DNA of 64,000 bases from Ramlibacter aurantiacus (GTDB taxonomy: Bacteria; Pseudomonadota; Gammaproteobacteria; Burkholderiales; Burkholderiaceae_C), in NCBI RefSeq assembly GCF_016722895.1, contig NZ_JAEQNA010000003.1, forward strand, positions 310,001 to 374,000. The letters are read 5' to 3'. A program made the position numbers and the translations under genes. Below are positions 31,164-47,853 of the stretch, in pieces; the stretch's first letter is position 1, and every line of letters starts with the position of its first letter. The notes beneath the pieces are model-generated. The model worked only from the letters and a program-made list of their open reading frames with translations. It searched no databases and was not told the origin of the DNA.

Positions 31164-31171
<8 letters not shown>
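29294..31171 (+). CDS. glgB: 1,4-alpha-glucan branching enzyme
   Basis: GH13 enzyme (625 residues) that moves alpha-1,4 segments to form alpha-1,6 branches. A CBM48 domain ([20 protein letters not shown]) precedes the barrel. GH13 motifs are [15 protein letters not shown] [21 protein letters not shown], the nucleophile region [12 protein letters not shown], the acid/base region [10 protein letters not shown], and PLSHDEVV. It lacks the extra N1 domain of the E. coli-type enzyme, hence its shorter length. Its stop overlaps the glgE start by 8 bp. Here it would branch the glucan produced by GlgE. Confidence 0.95.
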
Positions 31172-33443
<2,272 letters not shown>

Positions 33444-33483
33444 GTTCGCCAGGATGCTGCGCATCACACGAGAGATATTGAAA

Positions 33484-33580
33484 GCAGACCATGTAGCCGC
33501 GGGCCACCGCGGAACCGGCTTTGCCGGGCCGCTGGTGGCGCCCCTCGAGGGGGGGCGCCGCAGGCGCTTCGGGGTGGGGC
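33484..33580. repeat. interspersed palindromic repeat, copy 3
   Basis: Best-formed copy of the family, between glgE and treS. Nested arms are GCCACC (33503-33508) with GGTGGC (33534-33539), GCGG with CCGC, and CCGGC (33515-33519) with GCCGG (33523-33527) around TTT. A second palindrome CGCCCCTCGAGGGGGGGCG follows, and the copy ends GCCGCAGGCGCTTCGGGGTG. The treS start codon lies 8 bp after it. Confidence 0.85.
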
Positions 33581-33587
33581 AACATCT

Positions 33588-36905
<3,318 letters not shown>

Positions 36906-36909
36906 CGGC

Positions 36910-37656
36910 ATGCAAGGAACGCCCATGGACACCCTCAACATCGAACGCTCCCTCGAACCCGCCCGCGCCATGCTGGCGCAGATCGTCGCCTTCCTGCCGC
37001 GCCTGCTCGGCGCCGTGCTCATCGTGGCGGTGGGCTGGCTGCTGGCCAAGGCGGCGCGCTTCGCCATCGAGCGCGCACTGCGCGCGGTCAACTTCCACGT
37101 GCTGACCGAGCGGGCCGGCCTGGACAACTTCCTGCGCCAGGGCGGCTCCCGGGCCGACACCACGGCGCTCATCGCCTGGCTGGTGTACTGGCTGGTGATC
37201 CTGGCGGCGGTGATGGTGGCGGCCAACAGCATGGGCTTCACCTACCTGTCCGAGCTGCTGCTGCGGGTGTTGCGCTTCGTGCCCAACATCTTCGTGGCGC
37301 TGATCGTGTTGTCCTTCGGCTCGTATTTCGCGCGCTTCGTCGGCGACACCACGGCGAGCTACCTGCGCGGCATGAAGGTGCAGGACGCGGCCATGCTGGG
37401 GCGGGTGGCGCAATACGGCGTGATGCTGTTCGTGATCCTGGTCGCGCTCGACCAGATCAGCATCGGCGGCAACATCGTCCTCTACACCTTCCTCATCGTG
37501 CTCGGCGGAGTGGTGCTGGCGCTGGCGCTGGCCTTCGGGCTGGGCGGGCGCAACTGGGCGGCCGAGCGGCTGGAGCGCTGGTGGCCCAGCCCGAGCCGGC
37601 GAGGCGAGTCGAGCGAAGTCGGTGACCGCCGGCCGCCGCCGTACGACCGCCTGTAG
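36910..37656 (+). CDS. TM-helix (mechanosensitive channel-like) membrane protein
   Basis: A 248-residue integral membrane protein with about five hydrophobic segments: LPRLLGAVLIVAVGWLLAKA, TALIAWLVYWLVILAAVMVA, FVPNIFVALIVLSFGSYFAR, GVMLFVILVALDQI and a C-terminal LIVLGGVVLALALAFGLGG. Repeated amphipathic helix pairs resemble the conserved TM-helix repeat (PF05552) seen in MscS-related proteins such as CmpX, but the MscS beta domain is absent. It lies 4 bp after treS-maltokinase and 9 bp before glgX, so it is inside the sugar operon. An osmosensing or transport role is inference. An alternative start is ATG 36925. Confidence 0.75.
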   Translation: MQGTPMDTLNIERSLEPARAMLAQIVAFLPRLLGAVLIVAVGWLLAKAARFAIERALRAVNFHVLTERAGLDNFLRQGGSRADTTALIAWLVYWLVILAAVMVAANSMGFTYLSELLLRVLRFVPNIFVALIVLSFGSYFARFVGDTTASYLRGMKVQDAAMLGRVAQYGVMLFVILVALDQISIGGNIVLYTFLIVLGGVVLALALAFGLGGRNWAAERLERWWPSPSRRGESSEVGDRRPPPYDRL

Positions 37657-37665
37657 CCCTGACCC

Positions 37666-39806
<2,141 letters not shown>

Positions 39807-39810
<4 letters not shown>

Positions 39811-41630
39811 CCACGTCCCACGACATGCCCTTCGGTACCCGGCTGCTGCCCGATGGCGGGGTCGAGTTCCGCCTCTGGGCGCCCGGCGCGGCCGCCGTGC
39901 AGCTGGCCCACGCCGCCGCCGGCGGGGCCGAGCAGCTGCACCCCATGCAGCGCGGCGCGCACGGCTGGCACACGCTGGCGCTGCCCGCGGCCCGGCCCGG
40001 CGACGACTACCGCTTCGTGCTGCCCGACGGCCTGCGCGTGCCCGACCCGGCCTCGCGCTTCAACCCCGGTGACGTGCACGGCCCCAGCCGGGTGATCGAC
40101 CCGGCCGCCTACCGCTGGCAGCACGCCGGCTGGCGCGGCCGGCCCTGGCACGAGGCCGTGGTCTACGAGCTGCACCTGGGCACCTTCACCGAAGCAGGCA
40201 GTTATGCCGCCGCCCGCGAGCGCCTGCCCGAACTCGCGGCCCTGGGCATCACCGCCATCGAGCTGATGCCGCTGGCCGACTTCCCCGGCCAGCGCGGCTG
40301 GGGCTACGACGGCGTGCTGATGTACGCGCCCGACGCGAGCTACGGCACGCCGGATGAACTCAAGGCGCTGGTGGACGCCGCGCACGGCCTGGGCCTGATG
40401 GTGCTGATCGACGTGGTCTACAACCACTTCGGGCCCGAGGGCAACTACCTGCACGCCTACTGCCCGTCGTTCTTCAACCCGGCGCACCAGACGCCCTGGG
40501 GCGCGGCCATCAACTACGACGGGCCGCAGGCTCGCACGGTGCGCGACTTCTACGTGCACAACGCGCTGTACTGGATCGAGGAATACCACTTCGACGGCCT
40601 GCGCATGGACGCGGTGCACGCGATCCGCGACGACTCGCCGCGCCACATCGTGCGAGAGATCTGCGAGGCGCTGCAGGCCGGGCCGGGCCGCCAGCGCCAG
40701 GTGCACGTGGTGCTCGAGAACGACGACAACCAGGCCCACCTGCTGGTGCGCGACGCCAGCGGCCGGCCCGGGGCCGCCACCGCGCAATGGAACGACGACC
40801 TGCACCATGCCGCCCACGTGCTTGCCACCGGCGAGACCGACGGCTACTACGCCGACTACGCCGACGATCCCGCCGCGGCCTTCGCCCGCGCGCTGGCCCA
40901 GGGCTATGTCTACCAGGGCGATCCCAGCGCGTTCCGCGGTGGCGAGCGGCGGGGCGAGCCCTCGGCCCACCTGCCGTGCGTGGCCTTCGTGTCGTACCTG
41001 CAGACGCACGACCAGATCGGCAACCGCGCCTTCGGCGAGCGCATCCACCAGCTGGCCGACCCGGTGCTGCTGGAGGCGGCCTACGCCTGCCTGCTGCTGT
41101 CGCCGCACATCCCCATGCTGTTCATGGGCGAGGAGTTCGCCGCGTCCACGCCTTTCCTGTACTTCTGCGACTTCGGCCCGGAGCTGGCCGAGGCGGTCTC
41201 GCGCGGACGGCGCGAGGAGTTCGGCCGTTTCGCCGCCTTCTCCGACGAAGCCGCCCGCGAGCGCATCCCCGACCCGAACGCGCCCGGGACCCTGCAGGCG
41301 TCCCGCCTGCGCTGGGACGAGCGCCAGCAGGGCGAAGGCGCCCGGGTGCTGGCGCGCATGCAGGCGCTGCTGCAGCTGCGACAGCGCGAACTGGTGCCCC
41401 GGCTGGCCGGCATGCGCGAGGGCGGCCGGTGGCGCTGCCAGGACGGCTGCATCGAGGTCGCCTGGGACCTGGGCGGTGCGAAGCTGCGGCTGCTGGCGAA
41501 CTTCGGTGAGGAGCCGGTGCGCGGCATGGCCGCGCCGGCCGGGCGGGTGCTGCACCAGCAGCGCGTGAACCTGGCCGACGGCGGCCTCGAACTGGCGCGC
41601 GGCGGCGTGTGCGTGGCCCTGGAGGCTTGA
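39807..41630 (+). CDS. treZ: malto-oligosyltrehalose trehalohydrolase
   Basis: GH13_10 enzyme (607 residues) that cleaves trehalose from maltooligosyltrehalose made by TreY. It has an N-terminal CBM48-like domain (VEFRLWAPGAAAVQLAH), VYELHLGTFTEAGSYAAA, DVVYNHFGPEGNYL, nucleophile FDGLRMDAVHAIRD, acid/base VVLENDDNQA, and LQTHDQIGNRAFGERI. ATG 39807 gives the coupled ATGA overlap with glgX; a longer open frame upstream is only the glgX shadow. It ends 2 bp before the next start. Confidence 0.95.
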
Positions 41631-41632
41631 AC

Positions 41633-44600
41633 ATGGGCGAGCAAGAGATTGATCGCGCGGGCCTGGAGCGGCTGTGCGCGCACTTCGGCATCGGCACCGA
41701 TTTCCACGACATCTGGGGACACCGGCACCCGGTGGCGCCGCACAACCTCGTGGCCCTGCTGGAGGCCCTGGGAGTGTCCACCGCCGAGGGGCGGGAGCTG
41801 GCATCGGCGCTGGCCGACGCGCAGCGCCGGGCCTGGGCCGAGGTCCTGCCGCCGGCCGTGGCCATCGAGGCGGGCTACGGCCACTGGTCGGTGCCGCTGC
41901 GCCTGCCGCCCACCTGGGAGCGCGCGCGCTGGCGCATCGTCGAGGAGGGCGGCGCGATCCACGAGGGCGAGGCCCTGCTGCGCGAGCTGCCGCAGACCGG
42001 CCAGGGCGATGCCCCCGACGGCCCGCGCGTCGAGCGGCGCCTGCAGATCGCGCCCGGCCTGCCGGCGGGCTACCACCGCCTGTCGGTCGACGGGCTCGAC
42101 GCGCAGGCGGTCGTGATCGCCGCGCCGGCGCGCTGCTGGCGACCCCCGGCCCTGGAGGGCGAGGGCAAGGTGTGGGGGCCGGCGGTGCAGCTGTACGCGC
42201 TGCGCTCGCGCCGCAACTGGGGCATGGGCGACTTCAGCGACCTCGCCGCGCTGGTGACGCGCGCGGCCGAAAGCGGCGCGGGCATCGTGGGCCTGAACCC
42301 GCTGCACGCGCTGTTCCCGCACAACCCGGCGCACCTCAGTCCCTACAGCCCGTCCTCGCGCCGTTTCCTCAACGTGCTCTACATCGACGTCGAATCGGCG
42401 GTGGGTTACGACAGTTGCGACGCGGCCCGGCAACGGGTGCAGTCGGCCGCCTTCCAGGCGCGGCTGGCCGGGTTGCGCGAGGCGCCGCTGGTCGACTACC
42501 CCGGCGTGGCCGCCGCCAAGCTCGAGGTCCTGCAACTGCTCTGGGCCCATTTCCGTGAACACAGCCTGGGCGAGGGCGGCCAGGCCGCGCGCGATGGGGC
42601 CGGCGCCGAGTTCCTGGCCTTCGTGCAGGCCGGTGGCGAGGCGTTGCGGCTGCATGCCTTGTTCGAGGCGCTGCAGGCGCGCTTCCATGCGGACGACGCC
42701 TCGGTGTGGGGCTGGCCGGCCTGGCCCGAGGCCTACCAACGCCCCGATTCACCCGAGGTGCGCGACTTCGCCGAGCGCGAGGCCGACCTCGTGCGCTGGT
42801 TCCAGTTCCTGCAGTGGCAGGCGCGGGTGCAGCTGGAGCGGGCCGGGCGCCAGGCCTTGTCCCGCGGCATGGGCGTGGGCCTGTACCTCGACCTGGCGGT
42901 GTCGGTCGACCGCGGCGGCTCCGACACCTGGGGCGCCAGCGACTGCTTCGCGCTCGATGCCGGCGTCGGCGCTCCGCCCGACGAATTCAACGCGCAGGGC
43001 CAGTCCTGGGGGCTGCCGCCGCTGCGGCCCGACCGGCTGCGCGCGCGCGGCTACGACCTGTTCATCCAGGCGCTGCGGGCCAACATGCACGGCGTGGGCG
43101 CGCTGCGCATCGACCACGTGATGGCGCTGATGCGCCTGTTCTGCATTCCTCCCGGCCACTCGCCCCGGGACGGCGCCTACGTGCACTACCGCCTCGACGA
43201 GCTGCTGGCCATCGTCACCCTGGAGAGCCAGCGCCAGCGGTGCCTGGTGATCGGTGAAGACCTGGGCACCGTGGCCGAGGAGGTGCGTACCGGGCTCGCC
43301 CGCGCGGGCGTGCTGTCCTATCGCCTGCTGTACTTCGAGCGCGGCGAGGACGGCGACTTCAAGGCGCCGGCGCAGTACCCGTTGCACGCGCTGGTGGCCG
43401 TGAGCACGCACGACCTGCCCACGCTGGCCGGCTGGTGGTCCGGACACGACCTGCGCCTGCGGCAGGAACTGCAGCTGTTTCCCGCGCCGGAGTTGCTGCA
43501 GCGCCAGCTGCTCGAGCGCGCGCAGGACCGCGTGCGGCTGCTGCTGGCGGTGCAGCGCGAGGGCCTGCTCACGCCGTCGCAGGTGGCCGCCGCGGCCGGC
43601 GCGGCCACGCCCGACGCGGCCGTGGTGCAGGCGGTGCACGCCTGGCTGGCGGGCGCGCCCTCGGCGGTGATGATGGTCCAGCTGGAGGACGTGCTGGGCA
43701 TGGCCGACCAGGCCAACCTGCCCGGTACGGTGGACCAGCACCCGAACTGGCGCCGCAAGCTGGAGACGGGGCTGGAGGACCTGGGCCAGGACGCACGCTG
43801 GCAGGGACTGGCCGCGCGCCTGGCGCAAGTGCGGCCGCGCCGCCGCCCGGCGGATGCCGCCCGCGCCTGCCAGGCCCGCATTCCGCGCGCCACCTACCGC
43901 CTGCAGTTGCACAAGGACTTCGGCTTCGACGAGGCGGTGCGCATCCTGCCGTACCTCGACCGGCTGGGCGTGAGCCACCTCTATTGCTCGCCGGTGCAGC
44001 GGGCCCGCCCCGGCAGCACGCACGGCTACGACGTCGTGGCGCACGACGAGATCAGCCCCGAGCTGGGCGGCGAGGCAGGTTTCCAGCGGCTGCTGGCGGC
44101 GCTGCGCGAACGCGGCATGGGCTTGCTGCTGGACCTGGTGCCCAACCACATGGGCGTCTGGGGCGGCGACAACGCGTGGTGGATCGACGTGCTGGAGAAC
44201 GGCCCGGCCTCGCTGTACGCGCAGCACTTCGACATCGACTGGAACCCGCTGAACGCGGAGCTGGCCGGCAAGCTGCTGGTGCCGCTGCTGGGGGACCACT
44301 ATGGCGACGTGCTCGAACGCGGCGACCTCGCCCTGCAGCTGGACGCGGCGCGCGGCGCGCTGTCGGTGCACTACTTCGAGCACCGCCTGCCGCTGGCACC
44401 GGAGACCTACCCGCTGGTGCTGCTGCCGGCCTCGCGCCGACTGGAAGACCCCGACCTGGCGGCGCGGCTGGCCAGCATCGCCGACGCCTTCGGCCACCTG
44501 CCTGGGCGCGAGGCCGACAGCGACGCCGCCCGCATCGAGCGGGCGCGCGACAAGGAGCTGCTCAAGGCGCGTCTGTCGCGGCTGCTGTCGCGGGAGCCGG

Positions 44601-46729
44601 CGGTGGCGCAGGCGCTGGCGCAGGGGGTGGCCGGCTTCAACGCGCCCGATGCGCGCGATCAGCTCCACCAGCTGGTCGAGGCGCAGGCCTGGCGCCTGGC
44701 GTACTGGCGGGTGGCGTCGGACGAGATCAACTACCGGCGCTTCTTCGATGTGGGCGAACTGGCGGCGCTGCGCATGGAGCGGGGTGAGGTGTTCGAGGCC
44801 ACGCAGGACATGGCGCTGCGGCTGGCGGCCGAGGGCGCGGTCGACGGCCTGCGCATCGACCATCCCGATGGCCTGTACGACCCGGCGCGCTACTTCCGCA
44901 TGCTGCAGGAAGGCTATGCCAGCCGTGCCGGCCTGGCCCTGACCGAGGAGGACGAAGCGGGCCGGCCCTGCCGTCCGCTCTACGTGGTGGCCGAGAAGAT
45001 CGCCGCCGGCCACGAGGACGTGCCCGAGTCCTGGCACGTGCACGGCACCACCGGCTACCGCTTCGCCAACGTGGTCAACGGCGTCATGGTCGACACCACG
45101 GCGCAGGCCCGCTTCATCCAGATCTGGCAACGCTTCACCGGCGAACGCGACAGCTTCGACGAAGTGGCGCGCGTGGCCAAGATCGACATCATGCGGACCT
45201 CGCTGGCGTCGGAGCTGACCACGCTCAGCACCGAGCTGCTGCGCATCGCGCGTGGCCACCGCCGCACCCGCGACTACACGCTCAACGCGCTGCGCCGCGC
45301 GCTGGCCGACGTGGTGGCCTGCCTGCCGGTGTACCGCACCTACCTGGTGGACGGCCCGTCCCTGCAGGACCGGCGCTTCGTCGACTGGGCGGTCGAGGCC
45401 GCCATGGGCCACTCCGAGGACGCCGACCTGTCGGTCTTCGAGTTCATCCGCCGGACCCTGCTGGCGCAGACGCTGCCCGACGCCTCGCCCGAGCTGGCCG
45501 AGCGGGTGCGGCGCTTCGCGCGTCGCATGCAGCAGTTCAGCTCGCCGGTGGCGGCCAAGGGCGTGGAGGACACCGCCTTCTACCGCTGGTTCCCGCTGAG
45601 TTCGCTGAACGAGGTGGGCGGCGAGCCGGCCCAGTTCGGCATGACGGTCGCGCAATTCCACGAAGCCAGCAGCGACCGCTGCCGGCGCTGGCCGCACACC
45701 ATGCTGGCCACGGCCACGCACGATCACAAGCGTTCCGAGGACGTGCGCAACCGCATCGACGTGCTCAGCGAGATGCCGCCCGTCTGGCGCCTGGCGCTGC
45801 GCCGCTGGCGGGCGATGAACCGGCCGGTGCGCGAGCGGCTGATGGCGGCGGGCGCGCCCGACGATGCGCCCAGCGCGCCTGACGAGTACCTGCTGTACCA
45901 GACCCTGCTGGGCACGCTGCCGCTGGAAGGCGTGGACGAGGGCTACGTGGAGCGCATCCTGGGCTACATGCGCAAGGCCCTGCGCGAGGCCAAGCGGCGC
46001 ACCCGCTGGACCCAGCCGAACGAGGCCTACGAGTCGGCCGTCACCGGCTTCGTGCAGGCGATCCTCGCGCCGGGAGCGGACAACGCCTTCCTGCCCGACC
46101 TGCAGGCCCTGGCGCGGCAGGTCGCGTGGTTCGGCGCCCTCAACAGCCTCAGCACCACGCTGGTCAAGTACACCTCGCCCGGCGTGCCCGACACCTACCA
46201 GGGCCACGAGACGCTGAACCTCACGCTGGTTGACCCCGACAACCGGCGGCCGGTGGACTATGAGGGCCTGGCCCGCGTGCTGGACGCCTTCGAGGCGACC
46301 GGCGAGGCCGGCGCGCAGGCGCTGGGGGAGAGCCCGCTGGACGGCCGCGCCAAGCTCTGGATCACCTGGCGGCTGCTCGGCCTGCGGCGCGACAAGCCCG
46401 AGCTGTTCCGCCTGGGCGACTACCAGCCGCTGGCCACCGGCGGCGCGCACGGCGAGCACGTGCTGGGCTTCTCACGCGGCCACGGCGCCGTCCGGCTGTT
46501 CACGCTGGCCGGGCGGCTGTGGTCGCGGTTGCCAGCCGACGCCGGATCGGCGCCGCTGGGCGAGGCGACCTGGGGCGACACCTGGGCCGCCTGCGAGCTG
46601 CCCGACGGCACCCGGCTGCGCAGCCTGCTCGACGGGCGCGAAGTGGTGGTGCGGCAGGGGCGGATCGCCCTGGCCGAGGCCTTCGCGGTGTTGCCGGCGG
46701 CGGTGCTGCTTGCGCAGGGTGATGGCTAA
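41633..46729 (+). CDS. 4-alpha-glucanotransferase / maltooligosyltrehalose synthase fusion (MalQ-TreY)
   Basis: Single 1698-residue protein from ATG 41633. Residues 1 to about 730 are amylomaltase MalQ (GH77): WGMGDFSDLAALV, nucleophile region GALRIDHVMALMRLF, acid/base CLVIGEDLGTVAEEV, and STHDLPTLAGWW. After an Arg-rich linker (RPRRRPADAAR), residues about 750-1698 are TreY (GH13_26): RATYRLQLHKDFGFDEAV, LLLDLVPNHMG, DGLRIDHPDGLYDP, YVVAEKIAAGHEDVPESW and GTTGYRF. MalQ reshuffles maltodextrins into longer chains and TreY turns their reducing ends into trehalosyl units for TreZ, so fusion joins consecutive steps. Both active sites look complete. Confidence 0.93.
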   Translation: MGEQEIDRAGLERLCAHFGIGTDFHDIWGHRHPVAPHNLVALLEALGVSTAEGRELASALADAQRRAWAEVLPPAVAIEAGYGHWSVPLRLPPTWERARWRIVEEGGAIHEGEALLRELPQTGQGDAPDGPRVERRLQIAPGLPAGYHRLSVDGLDAQAVVIAAPARCWRPPALEGEGKVWGPAVQLYALRSRRNWGMGDFSDLAALVTRAAESGAGIVGLNPLHALFPHNPAHLSPYSPSSRRFLNVLYIDVESAVGYDSCDAARQRVQSAAFQARLAGLREAPLVDYPGVAAAKLEVLQLLWAHFREHSLGEGGQAARDGAGAEFLAFVQAGGEALRLHALFEALQARFHADDASVWGWPAWPEAYQRPDSPEVRDFAEREADLVRWFQFLQWQARVQLERAGRQALSRGMGVGLYLDLAVSVDRGGSDTWGASDCFALDAGVGAPPDEFNAQGQSWGLPPLRPDRLRARGYDLFIQALRANMHGVGALRIDHVMALMRLFCIPPGHSPRDGAYVHYRLDELLAIVTLESQRQRCLVIGEDLGTVAEEVRTGLARAGVLSYRLLYFERGEDGDFKAPAQYPLHALVAVSTHDLPTLAGWWSGHDLRLRQELQLFPAPELLQRQLLERAQDRVRLLLAVQREGLLTPSQVAAAAGAATPDAAVVQAVHAWLAGAPSAVMMVQLEDVLGMADQANLPGTVDQHPNWRRKLETGLEDLGQDARWQGLAARLAQVRPRRRPADAARACQARIPRATYRLQLHKDFGFDEAVRILPYLDRLGVSHLYCSPVQRARPGSTHGYDVVAHDEISPELGGEAGFQRLLAALRERGMGLLLDLVPNHMGVWGGDNAWWIDVLENGPASLYAQHFDIDWNPLNAELAGKLLVPLLGDHYGDVLERGDLALQLDAARGALSVHYFEHRLPLAPETYPLVLLPASRRLEDPDLAARLASIADAFGHLPGREADSDAARIERARDKELLKARLSRLLSREPAVAQALAQGVAGFNAPDARDQLHQLVEAQAWRLAYWRVASDEINYRRFFDVGELAALRMERGEVFEATQDMALRLAAEGAVDGLRIDHPDGLYDPARYFRMLQEGYASRAGLALTEEDEAGRPCRPLYVVAEKIAAGHEDVPESWHVHGTTGYRFANVVNGVMVDTTAQARFIQIWQRFTGERDSFDEVARVAKIDIMRTSLASELTTLSTELLRIARGHRRTRDYTLNALRRALADVVACLPVYRTYLVDGPSLQDRRFVDWAVEAAMGHSEDADLSVFEFIRRTLLAQTLPDASPELAERVRRFARRMQQFSSPVAAKGVEDTAFYRWFPLSSLNEVGGEPAQFGMTVAQFHEASSDRCRRWPHTMLATATHDHKRSEDVRNRIDVLSEMPPVWRLALRRWRAMNRPVRERLMAAGAPDDAPSAPDEYLLYQTLLGTLPLEGVDEGYVERILGYMRKALREAKRRTRWTQPNEAYESAVTGFVQAILAPGADNAFLPDLQALARQVAWFGALNSLSTTLVKYTSPGVPDTYQGHETLNLTLVDPDNRRPVDYEGLARVLDAFEATGEAGAQALGESPLDGRAKLWITWRLLGLRRDKPELFRLGDYQPLATGGAHGEHVLGFSRGHGAVRLFTLAGRLWSRLPADAGSAPLGEATWGDTWAACELPDGTRLRSLLDGREVVVRQGRIALAEAFAVLPAAVLLAQGDG

Positions 46730-46739
46730 AATGGCCATT
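46730..46739. promoter_or_regulatory. palindrome upstream of toxin-antitoxin genes
   Basis: The perfect 10-bp palindrome AATGGCCATT begins one base after the stop codon of the malQ-treY gene and 22 bp before the antitoxin start. TAAAAT immediately overlaps it. This is a plausible operator for antitoxin autoregulation, but it is unproven. Confidence 0.35.
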
Positions 46740-46760
46740 CCCTTCCTGAGGAGAGGCCCC

Positions 46761-47042
46761 ATGCAAGTGACTGCCACTGACGCCAAGAACCGGTTCGGCT
46801 ACTACTGCAGCCAGGCCAAGATCGAGCCGGTGGTCATCGAGAAGGATGGCCGCCCCGACACGGTCCTGATCGATTTCGCGGAGTACCAGGCGCTGAAGAG
46901 TGCCGCCCGGCGCCAGTCGCTGGAACAGCGCAAGAAGGAGTTCGAGGAGAAGTACCGCGAGTGGTTCGAGTGGCAGAACCGGCAGATCGAAGAACGCGGT
47001 TTGTGGTGCGAGGGGATCGTGGGCTGGGACGAGCGGACCTGA
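46761..47042 (+). CDS. type II antitoxin with Phd/YefM-like N-terminus and CcdA-like C-terminus
   Basis: A 93-residue protein from ATG 46761 (GAGGAGAGG upstream). Residues 1-50 fit the Phd/YefM DNA-binding fold: MQVTATDAKNRFGYYCSQA, then EPVVIEKDGRPDTVLIDFAEYQAL. Residues 55-93 are a charged helix ending FEWQNRQIEERGLWCEGI, which resembles the toxin-binding tail of CcdA antitoxins rather than a Phd tail. The next gene, 3 bp downstream, encodes a CcdB toxin, which supports the hybrid reading. An upstream in-frame ATG (46722) would overlap the preceding gene and is less likely. Confidence 0.82.
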   Translation: MQVTATDAKNRFGYYCSQAKIEPVVIEKDGRPDTVLIDFAEYQALKSAARRQSLEQRKKEFEEKYREWFEWQNRQIEERGLWCEGIVGWDERT

Positions 47043-47045
47043 ACG

Positions 47046-47363
47046 ATGGCTCAGTTCGATGTCTTCGAGAATCCGAACCGCAGCACCCGAGACCTCGTTC
47101 CGTACGTGCTGGACGTACAGAGTGCATTGATCGAGCAACTCGCGACCCGGCTGGTCATGCCGCTGTCGCGAGTCGGGTCAGGCGTCACGCACCTCCCGGG
47201 CAACCTCTGCCCCATGGTCGAGGTCCGTGGTGAACGCCTGGTGCTGATGCCCCACCTGGCCGCCCCCATACCGCTGCGCTTGTTGAGGGAACCGGTCGCC
47301 GGCTTCTCACACCTTGCAAGCGACATCTGCGCTGCGATGGATGCGGTGCTCAGTGGCTACTAG
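47046..47363 (+). CDS. ccdB: CcdB-family toxin
   Basis: A 105-residue homologue of CcdB, the gyrase-poisoning toxin: AQFDVFENPNRSTRDLVPYVLDVQS at the N-terminus and VMPL, LCPMVEVRGERLVLMPHLAA, and GFSHLASDICAAMDAVL further on. F-plasmid CcdB ends Trp-Gly-Ile, residues needed to poison gyrase. This protein ends Ser-Gly-Tyr, so its potency or target may differ. It is paired with the antitoxin 3 bp upstream. It sits at the right edge of the sugar cluster, where such modules can act as stabilisers. Confidence 0.88.
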   Translation: MAQFDVFENPNRSTRDLVPYVLDVQSALIEQLATRLVMPLSRVGSGVTHLPGNLCPMVEVRGERLVLMPHLAAPIPLRLLREPVAGFSHLASDICAAMDAVLSGY

Positions 47364-47376
47364 GGAACGAGCCCCG

Positions 47377-47853
47377 GTGTCGCAGCCCCCACGCGACTCC
47401 TTCAAAGTCCCCGAATCCGTCCTGGTGGTCATCCACACGCCCGAGCTCGAGGTGTTGCTGATCAACCGGGCCGATGCGCCGGGCTTCTGGCAGTCGGTCA
47501 CCGGCAGCAAGGACCACCGGGGCGAGGACCTTTCGCAGACCGCCGCGCGTGAGGTCTTCGAGGAAACCGGCATCGCCTGCGGCCCCGGCACGCTGCTGCA
47601 CGCCGGCCTGCGTGACTGGGGTATCTCCAACATCTACGACATCTACCCCCGCTGGCTGCACCGCTACGCACCCGGCGTCACGCGCAACACCGAGCACGTG
47701 TTCGGCCTGTGCGTGCCGGCGGGCACGCCCGTGCTGCTGGACCCGCGCGAACACACCGCTTTCCGATGGTTACCGTGGCGCGAGGCGGCCGACGCCTGCT
47801 TCTCGCCGTCCAACGCCGAAGCCATCCTCTTGCTGCCAGAATTTCTCCGATGA
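47377..47853 (+). CDS. nudB: dihydroneopterin triphosphate diphosphatase (Nudix)
   Basis: Nudix hydrolase of 158 residues acting early in folate synthesis. ESVLVVIHTPELEVLLINRAD and FWQSVTGSKD match NudB. The Nudix helix AAREVFEETGI is intact, with Glu seven residues before the Arg. Start GTG 47377 is chosen because the family N-terminus begins there and AGGGAA lies upstream; the open frame runs back into the toxin gene, with another GTG at 47353. The stop overlaps the next start (ATGA). In Burkholderiales this gene usually follows aspS. Confidence 0.85.
   Translation: MSQPPRDSFKVPESVLVVIHTPELEVLLINRADAPGFWQSVTGSKDHRGEDLSQTAAREVFEETGIACGPGTLLHAGLRDWGISNIYDIYPRWLHRYAPGVTRNTEHVFGLCVPAGTPVLLDPREHTAFRWLPWREAADACFSPSNAEAILLLPEFLR

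Noticed and set aside
33484..33580. Repeat at 33484 as an insertion sequence or CRISPR unit
   Set aside because: The copies are about 80-115 bp, have no transposase frame or flanking target duplication, and are scattered singly rather than arrayed with spacers.
46722..46760. Upstream ATG 46722 (MAKMAIPF...) as the antitoxin start
   Set aside because: It overlaps the end of malQ-treY and lacks a ribosome-binding site, whereas ATG 46761 has GAGGAGAGG and matches the family N-terminus.
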